In this document: positions 16,313 to 25,775 of the stretch, piece after piece
How the letters are laid out: each line of letters starts with the position of its first letter
Position numbering within the stretch: the stretch's first letter is position 1
DNA from: Rhodospirillales bacterium URHD0017
GTDB lineage: Bacteria; Pseudomonadota; Alphaproteobacteria; Reyranellales; Reyranellaceae
Direction: 5' to 3'
NCBI GenBank assembly: GCA_900110395.1
Contig: FODP01000004.1
Coordinates: 340,951 to 404,950, forward strand
DNA: 64,000 bases
Notes under the pieces: generated by a model
The model's input: only the letters and a program-made list of their open reading frames with translations
Database searches by the model: none
Told to the model about the DNA's origin: nothing
Program-made: the position numbers and the translations under genes

Positions 16313-17344
16313 ATGCGCAACACCATCGTAGCGATGGCGGCCGGTCTGGCTGCCATCACGGCCTCGGGCACCGCCATGGCGGGCAAGGATCTCGATGCCA
16401 TCAAGGGGCGCGGCGCGGTCAATTGCGGCGTCGGCATCGGTACGGCGGGCTTCATGCTGGCCGACAGCCAGGGCAAGTGGCGCGGCCTGTCGGTCGATGT
16501 CTGTCGTGCCGTGGCCGCGGCGCTGTTCGGCGACGCCGAGAAGGTCAAGTACGTGCCACTGACCTCGCAGCAGCGATTCACCGCCGTGCAGTCGGGCGAA
16601 GTCGACATGGTGATGGGCAACGCCACCTATACGCTGACCCGCGACACCGCACTCGGCCTCGATTTCACCGGCGTCTTCTACTACGACGGCCAGAGCTTCC
16701 TGGTACCCAAGAAGCTCGGCGTGAAGAGCGCCAAGGAGCTCAGCGGCGCCACGATCTGCGTCGCGCCCGGCACCACCACCGAGCTCAACCTCGCCGACTA
16801 CTTCCGGGCCAACAAGATGAGCTTCAAGCCGGTCGTCATCGAGAAGGTCGACGAGATCCGCGCCGCCTTCTTCGCGGGGCGTTGCGACGTCTACACCACG
16901 GACGCTTCCGCCCTGGCGGCGACGCGCGCCGCCAATGTGCCGCCGCCGCGCACCTTCGACGATTTCCTGATCCTGCCGGAGATCATCTCCAAGGAGCCGC
17001 TGGGGCCCGTCGTGCGCCACGGCGACAACCAGTGGGCCGACATCGTGCGCTGGGCGCTCTATGCCATGCTCGAGGCCGAGGAATATGGCATCAATTCCAA
17101 GAACGTCGACGAGATGCTGAAGAGCGAGAACCCCGCCATCAAGCGCATCCTCGGCGTCACGCCGGGCATGGGCAAGGCGTTGGGGGTCGACGAGAAGTGG
17201 GTCTACAACATCGTCAAGCAGGTCGGTAACTACGGCGAGAGCTTCGACCGCAACCTCGGCCCCGATTCGCCGCTCAAGATCGACCGTGGGCTGAACAAGC
17301 TGTGGACCCAGGGCGGCCTGCAGTACGCCCCGCCGATTCGCTAG
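16313..17344 (+). CDS. aapJ: General L-amino-acid ABC transporter binding protein AapJ-like, copy 2
   Basis: 343 residues from the ATG at 16313. The signal peptide ends at GTAMA-GKD. It shares most of its sequence with copies 1 and 3, including GKDLDAIKGRG, LGLDFTGVFYYDGQSFLVP, PGTTTELNLADYFRANKM and the C-terminal WTQGGLQYAPPIR. It carries MGNATYTLTRDTA at the variable pocket segment, plus a short PPPRTFDD insertion that copy 1 lacks. A terminator precedes it and a large palindromic repeat follows it, so it may be transcribed as its own unit. Recent tandem duplication is the simplest origin. Confidence 0.9.
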   Translation: MRNTIVAMAAGLAAITASGTAMAGKDLDAIKGRGAVNCGVGIGTAGFMLADSQGKWRGLSVDVCRAVAAALFGDAEKVKYVPLTSQQRFTAVQSGEVDMVMGNATYTLTRDTALGLDFTGVFYYDGQSFLVPKKLGVKSAKELSGATICVAPGTTTELNLADYFRANKMSFKPVVIEKVDEIRAAFFAGRCDVYTTDASALAATRAANVPPPRTFDDFLILPEIISKEPLGPVVRHGDNQWADIVRWALYAMLEAEEYGINSKNVDEMLKSENPAIKRILGVTPGMGKALGVDEKWVYNIVKQVGNYGESFDRNLGPDSPLKIDRGLNKLWTQGGLQYAPPIR

Positions 17345-17380
17345 GGCCGGGCGCCTATCCTTCCTTCTGCTCCTCATGTT

Positions 17381-17468
17381 CCTCTCCCCCGCTAGGGGGG
17401 AGAGGTTAGGTGAGGGGCATCGACGTGCGTCACCCCTCACCCAGCCTCTCCCCCTAGCGGGGGAGAGG
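17381..17468. repeat. Large palindromic intergenic repeat
   Basis: Arms 17381-17417 and 17433-17468 are near-perfect inverted copies of about 36 bases (one indel, two mismatches) around a 15-base loop. Each arm contains its own smaller palindrome, CTCTCCCC-CGCTAG-GGGGAGAG in form. The core recurs as a single short copy at 44114-44135. This is the style of dispersed palindromic elements in alphaproteobacterial intergenic regions. The hairpin may stabilise or terminate the flanking binding-protein transcripts. Confidence 0.85.
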
Positions 17469-17561
17469 AGACTTGAAGGAGTGATTCCGCCATTTGGCCT
17501 GTTGCTTGCAGGCGCTGGAGGGCTGACACTTGGTCAGGGAGAAAACGTAGAGGGGGCTTCA

Positions 17562-18593
17562 ATGCGCAAAGTGCTATTGGTGGCGACGGCTGGGTTCGTC
17601 GCGACCGTGTTTTCGACCGGCGCCATGGCCGGCAAGGATCTCGACGCGATCAAGGCCCGCGGCTCGTTGGTCTGCGGCGTTGGCACCGGCACGGCAGGCT
17701 TCATGCTGCAGGACAGCCAGGGCAAATGGGTCGGCCTCGACGTCGATGTCTGCCGTGCCGTGGCGGCGGCGATCTTCGGCGAGGCTGAGAAGGTCAAGTA
17801 CGTGGGACTGACCTCGCAGCAGCGCTTTACTGCCCTGCAATCCGGCGAAGTCGACATCCTGTCCAACAACACGACCGAGACGCTGACACGCGACACCGCG
17901 CTCGGCCTCGATTTCACCGCCGTCACCTACTATGACGGCCAGGGCTTCCTGGTGAACAAGAAGCTCGGCGTGAAGAGCGCCAAGGAGCTGAACGGCGCCA
18001 CGGTCTGCGTCGCGCCCGGCACCACCACCGAGCTCAACCTCGCCGACTACTTCCGCGCCAACAAGATGACCTTCAAGCCAGTCGTCATCGAGAAGGTCGA
18101 GGAAGTGCGCGCCGCCTTCTTCTCGGGCCGTTGCGACGTCTACACCAACGACGCCTCGAGCCTCTATGCCACCCGGGCGGCCAACGTACCGCCGCCGGCC
18201 AAGGCCGAGGACTTCGTCATCCTGCCCGAGATCATCTCCAAGGAGCCGCTGGCCCCGGCGGTGCGCCATGGCGACAACCAGTTCGCCGACATCGTGCGCT
18301 GGACGCAGTACGCCATGGTCGAGGCCGAAGAATACGGCATCGATTCCAAGAACGTCGACGAGATGCTGAAGAGCGAGAATCCGACGATCAAGCGCATCCT
18401 CGGCACGACGCCGGGCATGGGCAAGGCGCTCGGCGTCGACGAGAAGTGGGTCTACAACATCGTCAAGCAGGTCGGTAACTACGGCGAGAGCTTCGACCGC
18501 AACGTCGGCATGGGCTCGCTCCTCAAGATCGACCGCGGGCTGAACAATCTCTGGACGAAGGGTGGGCTGCAGTACGCTCCGCCGATTCGTTAG
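17562..18593 (+). CDS. aapJ: General L-amino-acid ABC transporter binding protein AapJ-like, copy 3
   Basis: 343 residues from the ATG at 17562. The signal peptide is MRKVLLVATAGFVATVFSTGAMA. The conserved body matches copies 1 and 2, with SNNTTETLTRDTA at the variable segment. In canonical AapJ proteins the same place usually reads S-R-N-T-T-W-T, so copies 2 and 3 depart from it. The copy also has the PPPAKAED loop. It is the copy closest to aapQMP, separated by 303 bases with a repeat and a promoter candidate. All three copies keep intact reading frames, so selection appears to maintain them. Confidence 0.9.
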   Translation: MRKVLLVATAGFVATVFSTGAMAGKDLDAIKARGSLVCGVGTGTAGFMLQDSQGKWVGLDVDVCRAVAAAIFGEAEKVKYVGLTSQQRFTALQSGEVDILSNNTTETLTRDTALGLDFTAVTYYDGQGFLVNKKLGVKSAKELNGATVCVAPGTTTELNLADYFRANKMTFKPVVIEKVEEVRAAFFSGRCDVYTNDASSLYATRAANVPPPAKAEDFVILPEIISKEPLAPAVRHGDNQFADIVRWTQYAMVEAEEYGIDSKNVDEMLKSENPTIKRILGTTPGMGKALGVDEKWVYNIVKQVGNYGESFDRNVGMGSLLKIDRGLNNLWTKGGLQYAPPIR

Positions 18594-18630
18594 TCCGCAT
18601 AGGCCGCGTAGGCATTGGCCGGAGAAAAGC

Positions 18631-18690
18631 TGTCATCCCGAGCGTGACGAGGGACTTTCCTGCTGCCTGGAAGGTCCCTCGCTGCATCCC
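18631..18690. repeat. Inverted repeat of the GTCATCCCGAGCG type
   Basis: Left arm TGTCATCCCGAGCGTGACGAGGGACTTTCC and right arm GGAAGGTCCCTCGCTGCATCCC (18669-18690) form an imperfect hairpin with an 8-base loop. A related element in the reverse sense stands at 63515-63582. It lies between aapJ copy 3 and aapQ. The rest of this 303-base gap holds the promoter candidate for aapQ and no gene. Confidence 0.75.
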
Positions 18691-18806
18691 ACGATCAAAA
18701 ACATCCTCGGCGTCCCCCGGACTTGGGTGACGGCTCGCTGACGGGCAGCAGAACCGGCCGACAGAGCGAGCAAGAACCAGACCATCGCCGCCCGACTTTT
18801 GGCCGG

Positions 18807-18834
18807 TTGCAAGTGCGGAATTCCCTCTTACACT
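18807..18834 (+). promoter_or_regulatory. Candidate sigma-70-type promoter of aapQMP
   Basis: TTGCAA at 18807-18812 and TACACT at 18829-18834 are separated by 16 bases, about 60 bases upstream of the aapQ ATG. The match is moderate. It would let aapQMP be expressed separately from the binding-protein genes. Confidence 0.35.
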
Positions 18835-18896
18835 GCCGCCAATAGCAGTCGTCGGAAGGCCGGGGAACAACCGCGGTCGGCAGGGGGAAAGAGCGG

Positions 18897-20087
18897 ATGG
18901 CAGTCGAGGCATTGAGCTCCGCGCCGCGTGTGAAAGTGGCGCCGTGGAACGACCCCGTCATCCGCGGCTGGGTCTTCCAGGTCGTCGTCGTCGGCCTTGT
19001 CGGCCTGCTCGCCTGGTACCTCGTCTCCAACACCATCACCAATCTGGAGCGGCAGAAGATCGCCAGCGGTTTCCATTACCTGGATCGCGAAGCGGGCTTC
19101 GAGATCGGCGACACGATGATCGCCTATTCGCCGGCCAGCACTTATGCCCGCGCCATCCTTGTCGGCCTGTTGAACACGCTGAAGGTGTCGGTGCTGGGCG
19201 TCATCATGGCGACCTTCCTCGGCACGGCGATCGGCGTCGGCAAGCTGTCGAACAACTGGCTGCTCGCCAAGATCTGCGAATGGTACGTCGAGGCTTTCCG
19301 CAACGTGCCGCTGCTGCTCTGGCTGTTCCTGTTCTACAAGCTGATCAGCGAGGCGTTCCCGGGGCCGCGACAGGCGATCGGCGCATTCTGGAACACCGTC
19401 TACCTGTCCAACCGTGGTCTCTACTTTCCGGTGCCGGTTGCCGACCCGATCTACAAATGGATGGGCGTGGCGCTGCTGGTCGGCATTGCCGGCGCCTGGG
19501 CCCTGCATCGCTGGGCGAAGAAACGCCAGGAGTTGACCGGCCAGCCCTTCCCGTCGATCTCGGCAGGCTTCGGCGTGGCGCTCGGCCTGCCGATCATCGT
19601 GTGGCTGCTGGGCGGCGCGCCGCATCACATGAGCTGGCCGGAGCTGAAGGGCTTCAACTTCGACGGCGGCACCGTGATCCAGCCGGAGTTCACCGCGCTG
19701 CTGCTCGGCCTGGTGCTCTACACCTCGGCCTTCGTCGCCGAGATCGTACGCTCGGGCATCCTGGCGCTGCACAAGGGCCAGAGCGAGGCAGCCATGGCGC
19801 TTGGCCTCAGCCGCGGCCAGGTGATGCGGCTGGTGCTGCTGCCCCAGGCGCTGCGCGTGATCGTGCCGCCGATGACCAGCCAGTATCTCAACATCACCAA
19901 GAACAGCTCGCTGGCGATCGCCATCGGCTATCCCGACCTGGTCGCCTCGATCAACGTCACCATCAACCAGACCGGCCAGGCGATCGAGAACGTGCTGATC
20001 ATCATGGCGGCCTATCTCTCGATCAGCCTGTCGATCTCGGCGTTCATGAATTGGTACAATAAACGCATCGCCCTGAGGGAGCGCTGA
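18897..20087 (+). CDS. aapQ: General L-amino-acid ABC transporter permease AapQ
   Basis: 396 residues, longer than ordinary HisQ/M permeases, as expected for AapQ/BztB. An N-terminal membrane helix (about 22-44) and a long periplasmic loop come before the core. The core includes GLLNTLKVSVLGVIMATFLGTAIG, FRNVPLLLWLFLFY and the cytoplasmic coupling helix EAAMALGLSRGQVMRLVLLPQALRVIVPP (EAA motif). The family delivers a broad range of L-amino acids. It is followed by aapM with only 2 bases between. Confidence 0.94.
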   Translation: MAVEALSSAPRVKVAPWNDPVIRGWVFQVVVVGLVGLLAWYLVSNTITNLERQKIASGFHYLDREAGFEIGDTMIAYSPASTYARAILVGLLNTLKVSVLGVIMATFLGTAIGVGKLSNNWLLAKICEWYVEAFRNVPLLLWLFLFYKLISEAFPGPRQAIGAFWNTVYLSNRGLYFPVPVADPIYKWMGVALLVGIAGAWALHRWAKKRQELTGQPFPSISAGFGVALGLPIIVWLLGGAPHHMSWPELKGFNFDGGTVIQPEFTALLLGLVLYTSAFVAEIVRSGILALHKGQSEAAMALGLSRGQVMRLVLLPQALRVIVPPMTSQYLNITKNSSLAIAIGYPDLVASINVTINQTGQAIENVLIIMAAYLSISLSISAFMNWYNKRIALRER

Positions 20088-20089
20088 GC

Positions 20090-21370
20090 ATGACCGACAT
20101 GCCCGTCGGCGAGCGCAAGCAGCTCGCTCCTCCGGTAGACGACAGCGGCCCGTTCGGCTGGACGCGCAAGCACCTGTTCTCGAGCTGGGGCAACGGCATC
20201 ACCACGCTGGTGCTGATCGTGGCCGTGGCCTGGATCCTGTCGTGGTTCCTCGAATGGGCGGTCTTCACCGCCAACTTCACGGCCTCGACCGGTAGCGAAT
20301 GCCGCGGCGGGGGCGCCTGCTGGGCGCTGATCCGCGAGAAGGCCCGCCTGATCTTCTTCGGCACCTTCCCCTTTGAGCAGCAATGGCGGCCGTTCTTCGC
20401 CGTCATCATCATGCTGGCGATGCTGATCACGACGTCCGACCGGCGCATGTGGCGGCCGTGGCGACTGCTGGCGATCTGGAGCATCGGCTCGTTCTTCACC
20501 TTCCTGCTGATGTTCGGCCAGCTCCACATCCCGCTCAGCCTGTTCCTGGTCGTTGCCTTGGTGATCGGCGGCGTCGGCATGTTCTTCCGCAAGGCCATCG
20601 CCCAGGCCGGCGAGATGAACACCTATCGCGCGCTCGCCGCCATCGGGTTGGTCGGCCTGGTGCTGCTCGTCCTGGGTATCCTGCCGAACTGGAAGCTGCC
20701 GATCGCGCCCTTCAGCTATGTCGAGACCGGCCTGTGGGGTGGCATCCCGGTGACGCTGATCCTCGCCACCTACGGCCTGCTGTTCGCCTTCCCCTACGGC
20801 ATCCTGCTGGCGCTCGGCCGGCGCTCCAACCTGCCGCTGATCAAGGGCCTGTGCGTGGGCTTCATCGAGCTGATCCGCGGCGTGCCGCTGATCAGCCTGC
20901 TGATCATGGCCTCGGTCATGCTGCCCTTGTTCCTGCCGACCGGCGTCACCTTCGACAAGTTCCTGCGCGCCCAGGTCGCCATCATCCTGTTCGCCGGCGC
21001 TTACATCGCCGAGATCATCCGCGGCGGCCTGCAGTCGCTGCCCAAGGGCCAGTTCGAGGCGGCCGACGCGATGGGCCTGAACTACGTGCAGAAGACCACG
21101 CTGATCATCCTGCCGCAGGCGCTGCGCGTGGTGATCCCGCCGCTGATCAACACCTTCATCGGCTTCTTCAAGGACACCTCGCTGGTGCTGATCATCGGCA
21201 TCTTCGACTTCCTCAACACCGCCAACCAGGCGCTGGTCGATCCGGCCTGGGCGGGCTATCCCGGCGAGGTCTATCTCTTCGCCGCCTTCGTCTACTTCTG
21301 CTTCTGCTATTCGATGTCGCGGTACTCCAAGTACCTCGAGGTCGAGCTCAACAAGGGAACCCGCCGCTAG
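20090..21370 (+). CDS. aapM: General L-amino-acid ABC transporter permease AapM
   Basis: 426 residues. It has a long N-terminal extension with several hydrophobic helices, typical of AapM/BztC. The core follows: [51 protein letters not shown] and the EAA-loop [44 protein letters not shown]. It pairs with AapQ to form the membrane channel. The ATG comes 2 bases after the aapQ stop, with GAGGGAG as ribosome-binding site inside the aapQ end. Confidence 0.94.
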   Translation: MTDMPVGERKQLAPPVDDSGPFGWTRKHLFSSWGNGITTLVLIVAVAWILSWFLEWAVFTANFTASTGSECRGGGACWALIREKARLIFFGTFPFEQQWRPFFAVIIMLAMLITTSDRRMWRPWRLLAIWSIGSFFTFLLMFGQLHIPLSLFLVVALVIGGVGMFFRKAIAQAGEMNTYRALAAIGLVGLVLLVLGILPNWKLPIAPFSYVETGLWGGIPVTLILATYGLLFAFPYGILLALGRRSNLPLIKGLCVGFIELIRGVPLISLLIMASVMLPLFLPTGVTFDKFLRAQVAIILFAGAYIAEIIRGGLQSLPKGQFEAADAMGLNYVQKTTLIILPQALRVVIPPLINTFIGFFKDTSLVLIIGIFDFLNTANQALVDPAWAGYPGEVYLFAAFVYFCFCYSMSRYSKYLEVELNKGTRR

Positions 21371-21390
21371 GCGGCCAAGGAGAACCGGTC

Positions 21391-22161
21391 ATGGCCGCCA
21401 CGGCACGCGATCTCAGCAAAGTCCCCTCGGTGATCACGCTCCGGGGCGTGAACAAGTGGTTCGGGCAGTTCCATGTGCTCTCCGACATCAATCTCGACGT
21501 CAAGGAGGGCGAGAAGATCGTCGTCTGCGGGCCCTCAGGCTCGGGCAAGTCGACGCTGATCCGCTGCATCAACCGCCTGGAGGAGCATCAGGCCGGCGAC
21601 CTCGTGGTGCACGGCGTGCCGCTCACCAACGACGTCAAGAACATCGAGATGATCCGCCGCGAAGTCGGCATGGTGTTCCAGTCGTTCAACCTCTTCCCGC
21701 ACCTCACCATCCTCGACAACCTGACCTTGGCGCCGATCTGGGTGAAGAAGATGCCCAAGAAGGAGGCCGAGGAGATCGCCATGAGCCTGCTGACGCGCGT
21801 GCGCATCCCCGAGCAGGCGCTGAAGTACCCCGGCCAGCTCTCGGGCGGCCAGCAGCAACGTGTGGCGATCGCCCGCGCGCTCTGCATGCGGCCCAAGATC
21901 ATGCTGTTCGACGAGCCGACGTCGGCGCTCGATCCGGAGATGGTGAAGGAAGTGCTCGACGTCATGGTCGAGCTCGCCCGCGAGGGCATGACCATGCTGG
22001 TGGTGACCCACGAGATGGGCTTCGCCCGCGCCGTGGCCGACCGCGTGATCTTCATGGACCGCGGCGAAATCGTCGAGCAGAACGAGCCCGAGGAATTCTT
22101 CGCCCACCCGCGGAATGAGCGCACCAAGCTCTTCCTCGGCCAGATCCTGCGGCATGGCTGA
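21391..22161 (+). CDS. aapP: General L-amino-acid ABC transporter ATPase AapP
   Basis: 256 residues from the ATG at 21391, with AAGGAGAA upstream. It has a complete ABC ATPase: Walker [10 protein letters not shown] at 47-55, Q-loop in [10 protein letters not shown], signature LSGGQQQR, Walker B IMLFDEP and the H-loop VVTHEM. It energises the AapJQMP amino-acid importer and closes the operon; a GC-rich hairpin follows the stop. Confidence 0.95.
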   Translation: MAATARDLSKVPSVITLRGVNKWFGQFHVLSDINLDVKEGEKIVVCGPSGSGKSTLIRCINRLEEHQAGDLVVHGVPLTNDVKNIEMIRREVGMVFQSFNLFPHLTILDNLTLAPIWVKKMPKKEAEEIAMSLLTRVRIPEQALKYPGQLSGGQQQRVAIARALCMRPKIMLFDEPTSALDPEMVKEVLDVMVELAREGMTMLVVTHEMGFARAVADRVIFMDRGEIVEQNEPEEFFAHPRNERTKLFLGQILRHG

Positions 22162-22168
22162 GCCGAAT

Positions 22169-22190
22169 GGCGGCGCCTTGGCGCCGCCTT
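22169..22190 (+). terminator. Probable terminator after aapP
   Basis: GGCGGCGCC-TT-GGCGCCGCC is a perfect 9-base inverted repeat directly after the aapP stop, followed by only two T. The short T-run makes the call moderate. Confidence 0.5.
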
Positions 22191-22213
22191 GATCGCGGAC
22201 TAGTCACCCGGCC

Positions 22214-23266
22214 ATGAAGATCCTGGTCACCGGCGGTGCGGGGTTCATCGGCTCGGCGGTCGTGCGCCACATCATCGGCGACACCGACTGGACGGTGGCC
22301 AACGTCGACAAGCTCACCTATGCAGGCAATCTCGAATCGCTGGCCGAGGCGCGCGACAGCAACCGGCATACGCATTTCAAGGTCGATATCGTCGATCGCG
22401 CCGCGGTCGACGGCGTCTTCGCGAACTTCCAGCCCGATGCCGTGCTGCACCTCGCCGCGGAAAGCCACGTCGACCGCTCAATCGACGGCGCCGCTCCCTT
22501 CATCGAGACCAATGTCGGGGGCACGTACACCCTGCTGGAAGCCGCTCTCGCCTACTGGCGCAAGCTCGACACCGCGACCCGCGCACGCTTCCGCTTCCAG
22601 CACATCTCGACCGACGAGGTGTTCGGCTCGCTGGGCGCTACCGGCAAGTTCAGCGAGACCACGCCCTACGCGCCCAACTCGCCCTATGCCGCCAGCAAGG
22701 CTGCATCGGACCACCTGGTGCGCGCCTGGCATCATACACACGGCCTGCCGACGCTCGCCACCAACTGCTCCAACAACTACGGGCCCTATCACTTCCCCGA
22801 GAAGCTGATCCCCCTCACCATCATTCGTGCATTGCGCGGCCAGGGCCTGCCGGTTTACGGCAAGGGCGAGAACGTGCGCGACTGGCTGCATGTCGAGGAC
22901 CATGCCGAGGCGCTGACGCTGGTGCTGCGCAAGGGCCAGCCCGGCGAGACCTACAACGTCGGCGGCGACAGCGAGCGCAAGAACATCGACGTCGTCCGCA
23001 CGATCTGCCGCCTGCTCGACGAGATGGTGCCCGACAGCGCGCATCGGCCGCACGAACGACTGATCGAGTTCGTCACCGACCGGCCGGGCCACGATGCGCG
23101 CTACGCCATCGACGCTTCAAAGATCACGACAGAGCTCGGCTGGCGGCCGCGCCATGGCTTCGAGGACGGCCTGCGCCAGACCGTGCGCTGGTATCTCGAC
23201 CACAAAGGCTGGTGGGAGCGGGTCATGAGCGGGGCATATCGCGGGGAACGACTCGGGCTCGGCTGA
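22214..23266 (+). CDS. rfbB: dTDP-glucose 4,6-dehydratase
   Basis: 350 residues, usual family length. Extended SDR with GGAGFIGS at 7-14, the catalytic segment [11 protein letters not shown] and [14 protein letters not shown] with the active-site Tyr and Lys, and [15 protein letters not shown]. It converts dTDP-glucose to dTDP-4-keto-6-deoxyglucose, the entry to deoxy and aminodeoxy sugars for O-antigen or exopolysaccharide. The nearest consumers are the 3,4-ketoisomerase and aminotransferase genes on the other strand 1.4-4 kb away. No rfbA, rfbC or rfbD is present in the window. Confidence 0.93.
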   Translation: MKILVTGGAGFIGSAVVRHIIGDTDWTVANVDKLTYAGNLESLAEARDSNRHTHFKVDIVDRAAVDGVFANFQPDAVLHLAAESHVDRSIDGAAPFIETNVGGTYTLLEAALAYWRKLDTATRARFRFQHISTDEVFGSLGATGKFSETTPYAPNSPYAASKAASDHLVRAWHHTHGLPTLATNCSNNYGPYHFPEKLIPLTIIRALRGQGLPVYGKGENVRDWLHVEDHAEALTLVLRKGQPGETYNVGGDSERKNIDVVRTICRLLDEMVPDSAHRPHERLIEFVTDRPGHDARYAIDASKITTELGWRPRHGFEDGLRQTVRWYLDHKGWWERVMSGAYRGERLGLG

Positions 23267-23277
23267 GTTATGTCGGC

Positions 23278-23433
23278 ATGAGGTACGTCGCCCTCATCAT
23301 GGTCGCGGCGCTGCTCGCAGCCTGCGCACGCGACCCCTACATGGCGCGCAAGGGTGGTTACTTGCCGGGCGAGGCATACCACCACCAGAGCGGGCTTTAT
23401 CCCGGTATGAAGGTCAGCCGAGTCGAAGGCTGA
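23278..23433 (+). CDS. Small lipoprotein, unknown function
   Basis: 51 residues. The N-terminal MRYVALIMVAALLAAC is a short lipoprotein signal with lipobox LAAC at 13-16. The mature part of about 36 residues is rich in Gly and Tyr (GGYLPGEAYHHQSGLYPG). It begins 11 bases after rfbB, and its last 20 bases overlap the 3' end of the opposing luciferase-like gene. Small alphaproteobacterial lipoproteins of this kind are usually outer-membrane associated; no role can be assigned. Confidence 0.6.
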   Translation: MRYVALIMVAALLAACARDPYMARKGGYLPGEAYHHQSGLYPGMKVSRVEG

Positions 23434-24262
23434 GCTCGGCCCAGCGGTCGAGGATGGGCATGATCTTGTCGTCCTTGCCGGCCGGCAGGGAGAAGACCAC
23501 GCGATCGATGCCGAGGTCGCGATAGCGCTTCAGGCGCTCGAGGTCGTCGGGCACGCGGAAGGTGCTGATCGACAGGCTGGCCGGGTCGCGGCCGGCCTCC
23601 TTGGCCATGGCGCGGAACTTGTCGAGCACCTCGATGCCGTCGCGGTCGAGCCAGTCGTCACGCGGGATCCAGCCGTCGCCGTAGCGGACGGCGCGCCGCG
23701 CCGCGTAGGGGAAGGCGCCGCCGACGATGATCGGCGGATGCGGCTTCTGGAAGGGTTTTGGCCACTGCTTCATCTTGCCGAAGTCCACGAACTCGCCGTG
23801 ATATTCGGGCTCCTCCTCGGTCCAGATCGCCTTCATCGCCTCGACGCGCTCGCGCGCGAGCTTGTGGCGGCTGGCGAAGGCGGTGCCGTGGTTCTCGATC
23901 TCGTCCTGGTTCCAGCCGTTGCCCACGCCGAACAGGAAGCGGCCGCCCGAGAGCTGGTCGATGGAGGAGACCATCTTGGCGGTGACGATGGGGTCGCGCT
24001 GGGTGATGAGCGCGATGCCGGTTCCGACCTTGAGCTTGGTCGTCACAGTCGCCGCCGTGTTGAGCGCCAGGAACGGGTCCATCAGCTCGTAGTAGGCGCG
24101 GACGAGACCGCCCGACGCGGGATAGGCCGAGTTAAGTGAGGACGGGATGTGCGTGTGCTCGGGAACCCACATGGACTCGAAACCCCGCTCCTCCAGCGCG
24201 CGCGCCAATGGCGCGGGTTGCATGGAATCCGTGGTGAAGAACATGACCGCGCCGATTTTCAT
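23414..24262 (-). CDS. LLM-class (F420/FMN-dependent) oxidoreductase
   Basis: 282 residues from the ATG at 24262 (MKIGAVMFF); an upstream in-frame start adds six residues. Luciferase-like monooxygenase fold: WVPEHTHIP, the conserved LSGGRFLFGVGNGWNQDEIENHG and PIIVGG near 185. Members in this subfamily are annotated TIGR03619-type F420-dependent oxidoreductases. In proteobacteria lacking F420 they may use FMN. Its substrate is unknown. It converges on the small lipoprotein gene with a 20-base overlap. Confidence 0.85.
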   Translation of the reverse strand: MKIGAVMFFTTDSMQPAPLARALEERGFESMWVPEHTHIPSSLNSAYPASGGLVRAYYELMDPFLALNTAATVTTKLKVGTGIALITQRDPIVTAKMVSSIDQLSGGRFLFGVGNGWNQDEIENHGTAFASRHKLARERVEAMKAIWTEEEPEYHGEFVDFGKMKQWPKPFQKPHPPIIVGGAFPYAARRAVRYGDGWIPRDDWLDRDGIEVLDKFRAMAKEAGRDPASLSISTFRVPDDLERLKRYRDLGIDRVVFSLPAGKDDKIMPILDRWAELSLRLG

Positions 24263-24382
24263 GGTTCCCGAGCTCCGCATTCACTTGTCGATGGCCGGAT
24301 TGTGGCGATTTTTCAGGCCTTGGGAACCGTCGAGCGGCAAGCGGGTTGTCGTGACAATCGAATATCGAATGAGGAGATCGCC

Positions 24383-24670
24383 ATGAAAGCCGCCAGCTCG
24401 ATCGTCATCCTTGCCACACTAGCCGCCTCCGTCGCTGCCTGCTCGGTGCAGGATCGCACCTACTATCCGCGCCAGCAGTACGCCTACGCGCCGGCAACCA
24501 CGACCTACTACAGCGCGCCGGGCGCCACCGTTGTGGCCACCACGCCGGCGCCGGCCTACTACACCTACGACCAGCCGAGCTACCAGAAGTCGAACGTCTA
24601 CTCGTCGCGTGCGGACTACTACCGCAACTACCAGGGCATCCACGACGGCCCGGAGCGCACGGGCTGGTAG
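24383..24670 (+). CDS. Small Tyr-rich lipoprotein, unknown function
   Basis: 95 residues, with GAGGAG 7 bases before the ATG. Signal MKAASSIVILATLAASVAAC with lipobox VAAC. The mature sequence is low-complexity, dominated by Tyr, Pro, Ala and Thr (for example QQYAYAPATTTYYSAPG), ending in DYYRNYQGIHDGPERTGW. Such Tyr/Pro-rich lipoproteins are common in alphaproteobacteria and may be surface-exposed; the function is unknown. It abuts the aminotransferase gene tail to tail. Confidence 0.65.
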   Translation: MKAASSIVILATLAASVAACSVQDRTYYPRQQYAYAPATTTYYSAPGATVVATTPAPAYYTYDQPSYQKSNVYSSRADYYRNYQGIHDGPERTGW

Positions 24671-24671
24671 T

Positions 24672-25775
24672 TCACGCCTTGAGCGCGGCCCGCACGACGG
24701 CCGCGACTTCGTCGACGGCCGTCTCGGGCATGTGGGCGCCCATGGGCAGGCTTAAAACCGTCTCGGCCAATTTCTCGGCAAGGGGAAATGCCCCCTTGCC
24801 GAGGCCGAGGTCGGCGTATGCCGCCTGAAGATGCGGCGGTATCGGATAATGGATCAGCGAGCCGATGCCTGCCTTGTCGAGGGCCGCGATCAGTTCGGCC
24901 CGGCGCTCCGTGCGCACGACATAGAGATGCCAGACCGGCTCGGCCCATTGCGGCACGCGCGGCAGGCCCAGTCCCGCGATCCCGGCGAGTTGGTCGTCAT
25001 AGCGCGCGGCGAGCCGCTGCCGGCGCTCGTTCCAGGCATCGAGCCTCGGCAGCTTCACCCGCAATAGCGCTGCCTGCATCTCGTCGAGGCGCGAGTTGAA
25101 GCCGCGCTCCAGGTTCACGTACTTCACCTTGCTGCCGTAGTTGCGCAGCACGCGCAGCCGATCGGCCAGCTTGGCGTCGTCCGTGGTGACGGCGCCGGCA
25201 TCGCCGAAGGCACCGAAATTCTTGGTCGGGAAGAAGGAGTGCGCGCCGGCATCGCCCAGCGCGCCGGTGCGCCGGCCGCGCAACTTGGCGCCTTGCGCCT
25301 GCGCCACGTCCTCGACCACCTTGATTCCATGCTGGCCCGCCAGCGCCATGATGGCGTCCATATCGGCCGGCTCGCCATAGAGATGCACCGGCATGATCGC
25401 CTTGGTGCGCGGGGTGATGGCGGCGGCGATGCGCTCGGGATCGATGTTGGGGCCGTCGGGCGTCGGCTCGACCGGCACGACCTTGGCGCCGACCGCCGTT
25501 ACCGCGAGCCAGGTCGCGATGTAGGTGTTCGACGGCACGATCACCTCGTCGCCGGCGCCGAGGTCCCAGCCACGCAGCACCAGCTCGAGCGCCTCGAGCC
25601 CATTGCCCAGGCCAACGCAGTGCCTGGTGCCGCAGAAGGCCGCGTACTCGGCCTCGAAGGCCTCGACTTCCTTGCCGAGCACGAACCAGCCCGATTCCAT
25701 GACGCGGGCGAAGGCCGCGTCGAGCTCGGGCTTGAGCTCGGCGTAGACCGATTTCATGTCAAGGAAGGGGATCAT
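24672..25775 (-). CDS. DegT/DnrJ/EryC1/StrS-family sugar aminotransferase
   Basis: 367 residues. PLP-dependent fold type I enzyme: the aldimine Lys185 in FFPTKNFGAFGD, and Asp156 in VVEDVAQAQGA, which contacts the pyridine nitrogen. The sequence style (FLDMKSVYAELKPELDAAF, FNSRLDEMQAALLRVKLP) matches transaminases of dTDP-3-keto-6-deoxyhexoses (FdtB/QdtB type). It overlaps the ketoisomerase gene by ATGA, so the pair would make a dTDP-3-amino-3,6-dideoxyhexose from the RfbB product. Exact stereochemistry cannot be read. Confidence 0.85.
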   Translation of the reverse strand: MIPFLDMKSVYAELKPELDAAFARVMESGWFVLGKEVEAFEAEYAAFCGTRHCVGLGNGLEALELVLRGWDLGAGDEVIVPSNTYIATWLAVTAVGAKVVPVEPTPDGPNIDPERIAAAITPRTKAIMPVHLYGEPADMDAIMALAGQHGIKVVEDVAQAQGAKLRGRRTGALGDAGAHSFFPTKNFGAFGDAGAVTTDDAKLADRLRVLRNYGSKVKYVNLERGFNSRLDEMQAALLRVKLPRLDAWNERRQRLAARYDDQLAGIAGLGLPRVPQWAEPVWHLYVVRTERRAELIAALDKAGIGSLIHYPIPPHLQAAYADLGLGKGAFPLAEKLAETVLSLPMGAHMPETAVDEVAAVVRAALKA

